From NCBI GenBank assembly GCA_008711295.1, contig VUYV01000045.1, positions 3,018,665 through 3,082,664 of the forward strand: 64,000 nucleotides of DNA, read 5' to 3'. This document shows, piece after piece, positions 9,691-21,890 of this stretch. The stretch's first letter is position 1; each line of letters opens with the position of its first letter. Both the position numbers and the translations under genes were made by a program. Origin of the DNA: Anarhynchus alexandrinus (lineage: Eukaryota; Chordata; Aves; Charadriiformes; Charadriidae). The notes beneath the pieces are model-generated. The model was not told the DNA's origin and ran no database searches. It saw only the letters and a program-made list of their open reading frames with translations.

Positions 9691-12600
9691 ATTTTTCCAA
9701 GAATTAGCTGGGGATCTGAGGGCTGCTGTAGCCTCAGCTTTCGAGAGTTTTATGTGTGAATGCTGTTAACAATCGGAATGTTTTCTTGGATTAATTGAGA
9801 CCCTCAAAAAGTTTTAGGTTTAGGTACACGGGTTGGTTGTCTCATATATTGGGATAGCATTTAGGGATTTGGTTGTTTGCAAGGAACTTGCCAAATGTGG
9901 CACTTTGTGAACAAGTGGCAGAGAGGGATTGCCTGCCCCAGGAAGACTTTGCATAGCCCCCCATTCCTCCGCTTGGATCTTCACAGCTCATTTTAATAAT
10001 AATAGGAATAATAGCACACTTTGTTATTAGGAGGAGGGTCAGGGAGGGCCTGAGTGAGCTGTTACTTTGCTAGAGAGTGGTTGGCAGAATGGTAGATGTG
10101 TTCCTCTACTTTTTCTGGAGATACTGTTATGTGTCAGCTCTGTTATGGGATATGGCTGCTCAAGGCTTTTCCCTGTACATTTTCTCCTGCAGGGAGTGAG
10201 GAATTTGTGGATTATTTGCTTCTGTCTCACTTCTTTCCTTCCCAAAATTATACTACTGTCTTTCATCCAAACATCATAATCTTTTTTCGCTCATTTGTCT
10301 TGTGATACTTTTTTCCTTCTTTAAATGTTATCTGCAAATTCCTGTCTTTCTCACTTTCCAAATCATTGGAGTGGTGGAAAAGCTATTCTTATTGTCTTAT
10401 GCCATTTTACAGTTGGGTGAGGGTGAGTAGTGTGACCATGTATCCAGGGAGAAAACATCTCTGGAGTGACCCTGGTGCCCATCCCTCCTTCTGACTTGCA
10501 TTTGCTCCTCTCTGTCCTCCAAGGAATCTGTGCACAAAAGTTGTTGGGGAAAGAGTGACAGCAGGGAAAGTGCCTTCACTAGCCAGCTTCCTGTGTAGGC
10601 TCTTCTCGTGACCGGAGGTCAAGTTCCATTTTAAAAAAAAAAAAAAGCCATCAAAAAACCAACCACACAAGCTCCCAAATCCTGGCAAGACTTGGCAGTG
10701 TATTTGAAGGAATCATACAGGTGATAATGCCGGGTTTTTTCAGGCTCCTCTGTTTCCTGCTGATTCTGTAAGTAATAGCAGACTTAGGGAAAAGAAAAGA
10801 GGGAAACAAACAAAGGAGACAAAACCAAGCTGGAATGTAAATGTGACGTGCATGGTTTCTTTACTTTTTAGCTGGCATGGCAGCTGTAATTAAAAACCTC
10901 TCTTTCTATATTTGCCCAAAAGATATCTGAAAAGATGTCAGCATGAAAATGGAAGCGTGATGTTGCTGTGTATGTGGAAAGTGTAGAAAAGACAGGAATT
11001 GAGGAGAGGAAACACTTTGCGTGTAATTGTTTATATTAAGTAGTGAATGTGATGTGCTAGATGCAGTCTGTGCAATTTTATAGTACCTGATATTTCATTT
11101 CATAGATTTTTTTTCCTTTAAATTCTCCTCAGAAGATTGGTGGTGTAGAGAGAAGCAAGCTGCCAAGGATGGTTGGTTGTTATTCGACTGTGTCATACTT
11201 TCTTTGAGGGGATGTAACTTGTTAAGATGGTGAATGAAGCCTGTTTAAAAAGTTAGTTAAATTTCCATTGTAGGAAAATACCTTAGGAATTCAAAGAAGA
11301 ACAAAGGCCAATTTCTTCTTGCATGGTAGTCTCCAAATTCTATTGCTTTACCTCTAAGACCTAGATGTTTATTTGCAATGATTCTTGTTCCTTAAAAAAA
11401 CCCCTCAGATTTACCTGTGATAGTTACTTGTCTTTTAGGTTTGAAAAAGCTGAGTCTGACTTACCCTGTTTGTTCCTTCTCTCTACTCTTGTTTTTTAAC
11501 ATTCAGTTTAAATTTTTTACTTTGCTTGGGGTTGATGTCTTCCGTGAAGAGATAGAGGAAGAAAGTAGGTGCTTTTTGTTAAAGGCTGTAGCTGGTCGTG
11601 ACATCATAACAGAAGGTTCAAATAATTACAGTTTCTGATGACATTTTTACTTTCTTGAAGTCCTTGAACTGGCATGTGGTTGTCTGTCTTACCTGAGCAA
11701 GTTGTCTCAGCCACAGTGCCAGGAATAGGTAGAAATGTAGTTTTTCTCACCAGAAGTGAGGTTATATATCCTATCGTAGGCCAAAGGAGACAATGAACAT
11801 GACTTTTTTTATTCTTAGGGTTTTTTTTCCAAATGTTTGTCTGATACTGAGCATTCAGTAGCATGTTTTGTCTGTCATTTTTAGATTAATGGGAGTAGTC
11901 AGGGAATATTTTTTTTTTTAAATCAAGTTAATTCTTTAGACATTCATCAGAGGATCCAAGTAGGTACTCCTTAAAAAGGCAGCTTTTTATTCCTCTTGGC
12001 TTTTGAGGATCAGGGGCTGAAACAAAGAGCAAATTAGCAGGAGAAAGGTTGTAAGACATAAATGTATAGGAAAATACATGTTGAACTAAATGGACGTGTG
12101 CCTTTTGTGTAGATACCAAGCTAGAATTTCTTTTCGGAAAACTAAAGAAAACTTGAAAACCTAATTTGTTTACCTCTGCATTTTTCCAAAGCCTTTTGCT
12201 ACACTCCTTGGGCACTCTTTTATCAAGTTTTGTGTTGCTAAAAGATCTTGCACCAAAGAGTAAGTCTAGCAAGTCCTCTGAAGCCGATCTAAGACTTCAC
12301 TTCTGTTGAAAAGGCCAGTCCTACCCTTTTATCAGCTCCCTGCTGCTTCCCTTGTGTCATAAGGTGAGTCGCATCAGCCTGCTGATTTGTCTCAAAACTA
12401 ATCCTGCCAAACAAAACCTGTGAATGGTTAGCTTTCAGCCAGATCATTGAGCTGATCTGACTTGCAGCACAATCTTTCCGGCACAGAGGTAAGGCAAGGG
12501 AGAATGCAGCGAGTTCAGCTGAGGGTGGGGGTCAGGGCAGGACATCCACTTTTGGTGGTGGTACAGGCTCGCATCAGCTTAAACCCATCATAAGACTGCA

Positions 12601-13185
12601 CCTTGAGTGTAAAATTACTCTCTAAATATTGACACATACTTACTTTTTGTCCCTTGTCCCTTCTTGGAAAGGAAAGAAGCTGAGGCAGAGAGTAAAACAT
12701 TTTTATTTTTTCCCCAAGATGATAATTATACAGAATGCACTGATTGCAGTGGCCAAAGAAGCCTTCAGTATCTTTGAAATACTAGATTTCAAGGGTGGGA
12801 CTCATCTAACCATATGTATTGTAGGCATTTATACCTGATCTTTTTGTGTGGGCTTTTCTTCTCCTTGGTGTAAAGAAACAGTCATTTCTTGGGGTGAATC
12901 ATCTCATCCTAAAGTAGACATGTAATGCAGGTGTAATGAATCATGCTCCTAAAGTTACATGTTTTTCCCCTTGCTCTAAAGAAGGTCTAAGCTGATAAGC
13001 TCAGGTGTTGATGTCAAAGGGCAGGTGAAATTAATTCCTTCCACTATTTATAGTGTTTTCAAATCATACAGGCAAATGACTCCAGACTTCTGTTGGAGTT
13101 CTGGACTAACCTTCCTCTCATTATCTTGCTAACCCATTAGAACTAATGGTTTTAATACTCATTTCCTGTTAAGCTTGATACTTTT

Positions 13186-13202
13186 TGTTGTTGTTGTTGT
13201 TG
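13186..13202. repeat. GTT trinucleotide microsatellite
   Basis: About five to six perfect GTT units, followed by a T run and more T-rich sequence. Confidence 0.8.
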
Positions 13203-14840
13203 TCCTTTTTTTGTAGTACCTATTTCAGAGTTTTTCCTGCTGTTGCTTTTCTTTTGATATGTTAAATTTTTGCATGTAAGAACTGCCAGTGTTTCTTTTC
13301 AAGCCGATTTGCAGAGATGAGGCATACTGGCAAATTTGAAAATACGGGAATGAATTTCCAGATCAGTTGACCTTAACGCTTAGGTATGCAATTTCCGTGC
13401 AGAGATGCAAGCTGCTGATTTGGAAATAGGGCAGCAGTTGTGTTGCGTAGACGCTTCACAGCCCATTGAAAACTATTTGCTGCAGCTAAGTGGGCACCTC
13501 TGGGAAGAAGCTGCTGTGGTGGTCCTCCTTGCCCAGCTCTGGTGCTCCCTACGGTTTGTCAGCCCTTCCACTGTGTTATCCCCGCCTCCAGGAGGTCGGT
13601 CAGTCTGTCTGTTTGTGGGGCATCAGGCAGGGCAGCAAACCCAGTGAGCGCTTTGGCAGGGCTGAGGGGCTGTGCTGGGCATGGGGAGGAGGGAAGGGGC
13701 AGCCCGGTCGAGGGACCTCTGCCACCACGGGAGCTGGTGTGTCCGTGGGAGTAAATAAGGCACATTTGGAGTGCTGGGGATGTATTCCAAAAACAAAGTG
13801 ACAAAACCTGGTGTAATGCCCAGGGATTAAATTGGCAAGAAATACAGAAGAAAACACAGGGATGCCTATCCTGCAAAGAGCTCTTTTTGGCAATGCGATG
13901 TTTTACAAAACAGTTAAAGAGGAAAAAAACACATTTTGCAAAAGGGATTTACCTATGTGTCCTGCAAAATGGTTACCGTAATCCTTAATTACCTCTAGGG
14001 TCACTTAGTAGAGTGTTTAAAATACCCAAACTGAAGTTTTATTGCCATTAATAATTTCGCTGACATCTTTGTGACAGGGTGTCAGTGCTTTCCACTTTTT
14101 GGAGGCTGGCATAACCGATATTTCTGTTTGCTCCCTTTTTAAGGGATCTTTCTCACAAACAGTGGCAATTTATTTGGCTTAAGCTTGGCTTTCTGAGCTC
14201 AGTGTCCTCTGAAAAGTTGCTTGTTTTCAAAAGATTCTGAAGTGTCTTTTGTAGTTTTATAGTTTGTATATTTTTTTATGGTTCTCTCTTATAGTTTGAA
14301 GTTCAACTAGTGGCATGGTTTTTAGATGTACTTTTTTTCTCCCCGTTGCATACCAGGGGAGAAGGAGGAAGCATGGCTTCCTCAAGGTTGACTGAAATGT
14401 TTTAACTTCTACAGCAAATGAGGTGAGAATGAAATTGTCAGAAGGATAGAGCCTAAATTATTGAAGCACTTGACTGTTTAAAGTAGCTGGGGATGTACTA
14501 TAAAAGGTGCGAGTCTAACAGTCAAATGTGTAAACAGCACCTTATTCCTTCCTTGTACCTGATTTCTCACCACTTGCTTTATATGATGAGAGCCTAAATC
14601 AGTGTGGGAGATATCGCAGCCATTCTCTAAGTGTTAGTTTATGATGCCTCCACCAGAAGAATAATCTATCGCCATATAGGATAGCAGAGAGAAAAGCATT
14701 TGCAAGGAAGATTAATTGAAGTAATTCATCACTTTAAAATGAAGAAGGTTCATCAAAGAAAAATAAAAGCTGAGTATTTTATGTGCCTCTATTGGAATTT
14801 GATAACCATTTGTTTTGCTAGAAAATGTATGTGGACTGGG

Positions 14841-15102
14841 CACCTAGTACTTGTCTACACAAGGAAATTTAACGGTACAACTATGTGCTATAATTATATG
14901 CTATAATTATACCAATATAACTCCCTATGGAGACACTCTTATACCAGAATAAGAATTTTCATGGTTTATCATCTTCTGCTTCCAAAGCACATAAGCTTAA
15001 GTGGGAAAGGGTACTCTTACACTGGAGTAAGTTTCCACACTGAGCTAGTTATATTGATATAATTATGCATTTTTTTCCTTCAGTGTAGACAAGTCCCTAG
15101 TG
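14841..15102. mobile_element. MITE-like fold-back DNA transposon relic
   Basis: The ends are inverted: CACCTAGTACTTGTCTACAC at 14841-14860 against the reverse complement of the segment at 15083-15102, with the outer 20 bases differing at only a few positions and ACTTGTCTACAC exact. Inside, ATAATTATACCAATATAACT near 14903 pairs with ATATTGATATAATTATGC near 15049 in reverse. Two direct copies of an ACTCTTA(T/C)AC(C/T)-type block (about 14935 and 15014) lie between. No coding capacity is present. The GTCTACAC terminal motif is common in old sauropsid DNA-transposon repeats. I cannot name the family or define a target-site duplication. Confidence 0.6.
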
Positions 15103-16149
15103 CCTTTTCAGCTTTGAACTTTAGTTAAGAATTTCTTGGTTGTGATAAGTGTCTAAGCATTTTCATAGAATATTTTTATAATGGGACTTGGATATTTAAA
15201 CCAATTACTTAGGCCAATTAACAGCTTCCTGGGTTGTGGATAACAATAGGATATAAAAAGTGATCAAAATTCATGTTCCTAGGTGCTTGGATATATCTTC
15301 TTCCCTCCCCCTTCCCCATGGTTTTACAAGTACACAGTGTACAACACAACAGGTGGAATAGTCTGTGGCTGCCTAATGAAGTCTGTGTTGGATACTTTTT
15401 GTCTCCTGTTTCTCATTATTCCTTGAATTCTGTTGTGCTGTGGCTCTAATTGCATGCATCTCTATGGATCACAGAAAGACGCTTCCTTGATGAAGTTGAA
15501 AAAAATGCTTCCAAAAATGTTAATTGTTTGGAGAATTGCTGATATTTATTGATCTTCACACAAGACAGTTAGGACCATAATTGACTTGCTTGGCACAAGT
15601 TGTCCAAGGAGCAACTCAAATTGGATGCAGAGGGAGGGGAGGGTGCAGGTGCTCTTCTGGTATGTGATGCAGTCAGAGGATGATGTTGTGTAGAAAATAT
15701 GTTTGGTAGGGGTGATCTCTCTTGCCTGGTTCAGTCAGAATTGGGTACCTAGAGAGAGGTATTTACATGGACGGGGCTTTGATGTTGGCCATCTTCTCTG
15801 GTTCTCTTCTGCCCATATGTCCTTTGCTGCTTAGAATACAGCACATCTCATCCTTACCTTTGCACCGCCATAGAAATGTAAAAATTTCTCTACAGTTTCT
15901 GCAAATATAAAGTCCTTAGAAACAGTTTTTCTTATGTATCTTTTTTGCTTCTTATGAAATGACTGGTTTGAAAACATACCTCTTTTTTTGTTCCTTTTAA
16001 TTGTATCAATATTTCTAGTATGTTTGTAGTATTATAATGTCCATGTTGTCTCATTGTGCCAGAAATTGAGGATTATGACTTCAAATGAAAAGCAAATTGC
16101 AGAAACAGGAGAAGTCTTAAAATAAAATAGAGATGATGTAATAACCTCC
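15103..16149 (+). other. Intron 1 stretch without recognised gene
   Basis: Unique-looking intron sequence; nothing supportable seen beyond short open frames. Confidence 0.5.
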
Positions 16150-16260
16150 AAATCATAGAAGAGCAAGGCTGGAAGGAGCATCAAGAGGTCATTTAATCCG
16201 TCCCTCTGCTCTGAGGCAGGATAACAGACCTAAACTATTCATGACAGATGTTGCTCTGTC
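16150..16260 (-). mobile_element. Old CR1 LINE 3' end, 5'-truncated and diverged
   Basis: Reading + strand, AATCATAGAAGAGCAAGGCT and GGAAGGAGCATCAAGAGGTC, then CATTTAATCCGTCCC and CTGAGGCAGGATAACAGACC, follow the familiar reverse-oriented CR1 3' end (the consensus has ATCATAGAAT, TGGAAGGGACCT, AGAGGTCATCTAGTCC and CAGGA). It ends with ATTCATGACAGATGTTGCTC. The divergence is clearly greater than in the CR1 copies at 26-29 kb, so this is an ancient insertion. Confidence 0.65.
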
Positions 16261-19200
16261 CTGTAGTAGTAACAGACTAAGCAAAAAGGAGTTATTTATA
16301 CATACACTTTTCCCCCCCTCCCTCAAAGCTTTGTGCAAGCTGAACTTGGCATAGAAATGGTGTGAGAGGATATGTGGATTCATACAGGATTATTTCAAGT
16401 GTCTGAGTTGTTTTTTGTTGATTTCTGTCAAAATAGTCGAATGATGTTTGTGTATTTTTGAGTGTAATGTCTGTTTCTAATTTTAACTGGTAGTCTGTTG
16501 TTCAGGTGTATTTCTTCCTGAAATGATTCTTTTTCTGCGTTAGCTTTGTAACCAGTGTCTCATCTTCTTGGGCATTGAGCAGTTTAGTTTAAAAATGTGG
16601 AGCATTTCCTTTTCATCCTTGACAGTATTTCTGGTGTATAATCAGTTTCAGTTTTCATTTTTTTGTTCAATTTCTTTTTCTGTGTGAAAGAGCTGAGCAA
16701 AAAAAAACCCAAACACCTGGGGTAGGAGTGTAAAGGGAGAAGGGGAAGAATGTATTCTAGAAATCATAGTACTTGGCAGTAGAGCTGGGTTTAGCTGAAA
16801 TGGCAGGTTAGATTTGAAGTGAATAATGTGGCTTTAAGAAAAGATCTTTTTTCTTTAAAGAATAAATAGAATGTACGTCTCAATGTTACACATGGTATCT
16901 GCAGCTCTTTAATCCTAAATTGGAGTTTGCAAATGAGTGTCGGATGAATAACATCTTTCTAAATTGAACAATACCTAAAATTGGAATTGCAGATACCCCG
17001 TTGCTAAAATGACTCTTTGGGCTTGTTTGCTCTATTTTGCCTTTTAGTTATATCAGCTGAGAAACATCTGTCTTCGCTGCTAAATGACCTCTTCTGACTA
17101 GGCCAAGTGATTTTGACAGAATGAACTGTCTTCAGCCCTCATCAGCTGCAGGAAGAGGCTGCTCTAAGTTGCAGCCTTGGAGAAGGGAGAAAGATTAGAT
17201 GTAAATATACTCAAATTGCTGTTGCCCTCAGAAACAGCTTACTCAGACATACAGGAAAGATTCCCCATACCTGTACTGCTTCACTGTTTAATGAAGGCAG
17301 TCATTTCCTTCTCTTTCTTCCTATCTAATCTGATCGTTAATTTTAATTCTGTTCTAGATTTGGTAATTTTAGGAAGTTGGGAATACTGTGTTTTGGGTTG
17401 TGCCCAAAGGGGGCTCATTAGTCCTGAATATCCTCTCTAACAAATAAAGGAGTTTCTTTGAAGTGCTTTTAGGAAAGCAATGTTGGTGTTTTCACATGAT
17501 GGTTGATGTGGGCTCTCTTAAGGACTGGGAAATAAGAGGTGGGCATAGAAATGGAAAGAAGCCAAGATTTTTCAGGCAGACGGAATTTGAAAATAATGGT
17601 TTCTGCTGTGGGAGAGGAGAGGAAATTCTGTGAGTATGGCATAGTCAGATTTCCTGTTAAATGATGGTTTTTTGGATGAGAAATACTGAAGTGGATCAGC
17701 TTTCCTGCTTTCATATTTCTCAGACCAGATATGTCTCACATGTTGATTTTTAATTTAATTTTAAATAGTGTGATATTAAAAGAAGATTATGATCGCATAT
17801 TGAAAACACATGCCTACTTTGTATAGAAACTGAAAGTTCTGGATAGTAGCTAAACTAAAACCATGAATGTAATTCTGAACATCCAGGATAATTTTTTGCA
17901 GAGGTGTTCATACCCATGATTAATCCTGCTTCCCTGTGTCTGCTCTTATCCATGTGCATGTGTTATATGTGTGTGTTTCTTAGTGCTGAAATGCTCTAGG
18001 ATGTTTCATAGTCTGCCAGTGTGGTGGAAGAATTTGTCCCTTTTGGAGTGATTGAGAAAAGAGCAGTAAAGACTTAGTAGCTTTTGCCTGTTTTGAGTGA
18101 AAGTAGCTGAAGGGGACTAGGGTTAAACCAGAATTTGACCTGTTTTAAACCCAGGTCAGAATTTTTCCTGAGTAAGCCATAGGGAACTTTATATTAATAT
18201 CCAGATATGGTTTTGGAGGTCTGTTCTATAGAGTTCTTTAGGAATCATTCCCAAATCTCAGCAAAATCTTGTTTAAAATCTGTGAGTATTAAAGCTGATA
18301 ATCTTTCTAAAAAATCAGTGGCGCTTTTAATTTTTTTGCTACCATTATTTATTTTGCTTATAAAATGTGTTTGTATAAATACATATATGTTGATCTAAAG
18401 AACAATTTTTTTTTTCTTGTAGAAATTAAAGTTTAAAGCTGAACAGATTCCTTAATACTTTGAGGTTTTCATTTGCTATGTGTCTCTTAGTATGGCCGCT
18501 ACATGCGAAGTACACTAATAGTTCTGTATGGAATTATACTGTTGCAGGGTGTTCTCACCACCGCCATCTTTAAAGGGAAATTTACAACTCCTGTAATATT
18601 TGTTCTTTTAATTCTAAAATCCAGATGAAGCATAATCCCAGGAGTGTTGTTTTGCTGTTGCAATGTAATCTTTTTCAGATGATACATGATTTAGTTGGAA
18701 ACAAATTAGCAGCTATGCATGCCTAAAGAAAGCAATTTAATAAACAAGATTTTTGTAAGACCTAATCAGAATTGTAAAATGATACTTGGGAATCGGTTAC
18801 ATTATACGAAAGAGCTGGTGTGAATGTAGGCATGTGTGTGAATTCATGGTTTCCAATCACATTGTTCTCTCAAGTAATACAGGGGCTTTGCCCTTCAGTC
18901 TACTGTTTCTTCTAATTTATTACTTAACTATTAAATGTTTTCAATCAATAATGAAAATTTCCACTTGTAACTGTAGTTTGTTCTGGTGATTGATTTAAAT
19001 TAAAAAAAGAAAAAAGTTAATTTTTTTTTTAACTACTGAAAAAAGCTATTTTCTAATGTGTTACATCACCCGCTGCTGGTGAATTTTTGCTTGTTTTGCT
19101 CCTTCCCAGAAAGTTAGCCCCTGACAGTGCCTGTATTGATGAGGAAGATTGTTTTAAATGCAAAATAATCACAGGCAGGTACTCACGAAAATTCTGTTGC

Positions 19201-20935
19201 TCCAGCTCCACAATCCGGGTGTCTAGCACCAGATGCCCTATCTGTCTCTAGTTGACCCTTGGACCGCACTGATGCTGCTGATATGTCTCTAACTGGGACA
19301 GTGGATTTTTATGATGTTCAACCAACATGATACAGAGACCGTTACGGAACGATGGTAAAAAAGATGAGCCAGTTAGTTTCCAGATAACTATTAATATTTT
19401 GCACTATTTACAACCGATTTTTTTCAGCTTCTACAGGAAACAGTTTTAACAGAGAAAACATGTTACAAGAGAAGCAGTTTCTTGGCAGTTGAAGAAGTGA
19501 CAGGGCTTCTGTTATAGAGCTGAATTTGCCTTCCAGTTATCCTGATCCTAAATATATCCTTTAGGAATTTTGCATATATTGGCTCTAGGTAGGGGCTTTC
19601 CCCTGTTCTCTTATTTAATTAAGACCATTTCTTACCCAATTAAAAATAATAAAAAATGTTGGTGTTGAAAAGAGAAAACGCTAGATTTTAATGAGTAAGC
19701 TACCTGCTATGAGGCGAGAAACCAACAAATAGAGAAAGTCAGTGCTTTATGCTTCTTTTTAGTGTCCCGGTCCAATATCACTTCGTCTGAGTAGGGTGAC
19801 TGATTTTTCTCCTTTTTCTGAGCTTCTTGTCTTCCTGGTGTGGCAGAGGAATATAACTTTTAAAAGTGTTATATTTCTCAGTATGGCCAGAACTTTCTGA
19901 ACTTCCCTTAGTTGCAATCTCATGTTATGGCTATGGAAAAGTAAAATAACTAGCTACTTTTGTTTGCCTGGTGGATTTCATACTTTTATGCCTCTTTATC
20001 CCAGTATCTTATCTATTTTGTAAGTGGTTTTTTGTTTGGGCTCCCCCCACCCCTCGATTTTATTAATCGTGAATTCAGAGACCTGCAAAAAGAGAAAAAA
20101 ATTGCATTAGAGTTTTCATACTGAAGCAACTTATGCTGTGTGCCAGGAGGAGAGTGGCAAAGCACTTTGCAGAAAGGAATGGAAGATAATCTTCGGCAGT
20201 CAGGGATGAGAGTAAGAGCTGGACAGGTGGGAAGGGAAGAGAGGGGCTCTGTTTTCTAGAATATCTGCTAGATTGTAGTGTTAGCTGGATTTTGATTTCC
20301 TCTGTAATTGCATTCTGGTGAGGTCCATTACAAATGCCAGCAGTAGGTAGAATTCAGTTTTTGAAAAGTTGGTGGTTGGTGGTTTTTTTTTTTGTAATAG
20401 TGTAATCTCAGAGTACGGTCTAGAAATTTCAGATATGTTTCATTCAGGAGTACTTGATGAAATGTAGTGCATAAGGTTCAATCTGAGAAGTTGAGGGGCT
20501 TATTTTTGGACTTGTCTTAGAAACAGGTCGGTTTCTCGAAGGCATTAAGACTATTCCAAGTGATTTAGCAGAAACTTAAGGTTGGGTGGGTGTTGGTTTT
20601 TTTTTTTTTTTTTTGTGGTTTGGTGTGTTTTGTTTTTGGTGGTTTCTTTTTGTTTGTTTGGTTGTGTGGTGGTTTTTTTTTTGTTTTGTTGTTTTTTTTT
20701 AGAAAAGGGTGTTTCCAGACACCTTTTTCCTTTTGAAGGTAGGTTTCTGAAAGTTTAGAGTACCTTGTTAGAGCTCATGATGCGATTTCTCCTTTTTAAA
20801 ACCTTTAGAGTTTTTTTTTCTCCCTTAGCCTACCCGTTTCTGACTTCTAGTCCTGTTTCTTCTTGATAATAACTGACATCAGTCTCCCCAAAGTCTTCAT
20901 GTCTTGTTTCTTGTTAAGAGTGCATATAATACTTG
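16261..20935 (+). other. Intron 1 stretch without recognised gene
   Basis: T-rich intron with homopolymer runs near 18405 and 19020 and a T/G-rich tract at 20590-20702. No exon or intact repeat recognised. Confidence 0.5.
20590..20702. repeat. T/G-rich low-complexity tract
   Basis: More than 100 bases of almost only T and G on the + strand, mixing T runs up to about 18 with TTTGTTTGG-type units. Confidence 0.85.
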
Positions 20936-21075
20936 TTATTATGCGAGTGAAAACCCAGTCACAGAAAGGTGAAGTGTTGTGCTCATGTTTGCATAGCAGG
21001 TCAGCTGCTGAGCCAGGAATAGAAGCCCTGTCTTATGACTCAGTGCCCTAACCGCTGGCCTGCGCCGCCTCTCTG
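20936..21075 (-). repeat. MIR SINE relic, well recognisable
   Basis: In reverse orientation the + strand follows the MIR consensus through CACAGAAAGGTGAAGTGTTG, GCATAGCAGGTCAGCTGCTG, AGCCAGGAATAGAAGCCCTG and CCCTAACCGCTGGCCTGCGC, ending CGCCTCTC. This covers the core and the tRNA-related end. It is the clearest MIR in the window. Confidence 0.75.
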
Positions 21076-21339
21076 GAGCACTGGTCTCTTCCAAGAATAT
21101 AGTAGCGATGGGGTATGGAAGTAGCTACAGCAAGTATAGGAGCTTTGTTTCCATCTCTGGCAGGTCTTCGAGGCTTATACATAGTTTAAAATACTGGGGG
21201 AGAAAAAAAGCTTTCTAAAGGAGCTCCTAGATAAGTTCTGTAAAGTTTTGGTTTGCTTTGCTCTGTTTAAAAACAAAAAAAAAATCTAGCTTAAAATAGC
21301 TTTCCAGAAGGTTGTGGATGTGGAAAAAAAGTTCTACGT

Positions 21340-21890
21340 GTTTGAAAGTCAAACTCTGCTCTACAAATAACCTTAAGAGCGGCCTGTGATTAAATCTTTT
21401 GTAAATTCAACAACAAACTCATTTTATGCAACCACAACTATGATAAAATTGAATTAAATGGACCTGCCTCTAAGAAAAGAAACTGAATAGCTGAGTAGCG
21501 CATTATTCAATGAATGGAAAACGGAGAGGCTGGCTGAAACGGCTGGGAAATGGTTTTAACATTCTATCGGGCTAAAGAGCAATTCTGTGAAATCACTGTA
21601 TTTGTTTCCCCCCTACCTCCCCGCCCTCAATTTTTAAATAGCAGTGCTCTTCATACTGTCAGAATTCAGTGTTGTGACACCCCTACTCAAAAGTTATGAC
21701 AGCAGTGTAATGACAGCTACTGCCTCTTGAGAATCAATCAGGCAATTAATTTTGTAAATGAAATGCTGATTATACAAAGCTTCACATGAGAGGCCCAGTG
21801 ATTAAAATCAATTTAACAAATTGTTTCAGGTGGGACTTGATTAATAATTTGCCATAAATGCTGAGGATATATGACCAGCATACCTTTTTG
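21340..21890. promoter_or_regulatory. Candidate conserved non-coding element cluster
   Basis: Repeat-free AT-rich sequence is dense in TAAT, ATTA and CAATTAA cores (for example CAGGCAATTAATTTTG, GATTAATAATTTGCC), with evenly complex composition. This is the texture of deeply conserved vertebrate enhancers. Conservation was not tested, so this is inference from sequence character only. Confidence 0.3.

Larger units (their letters stand above)
8871..14840 (+). other. Intron 1 stretch without recognised gene
   Basis: Ordinary intron with a moderately GC-rich island-like patch at 13400-13760 of low CpG density, a GTT trinucleotide run at about 13186-13202, and an A run at 10634-10646. The stretch 9430-9690 reads like slowly evolving non-coding DNA (listed separately). 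I found no coding exon. Confidence 0.5.
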
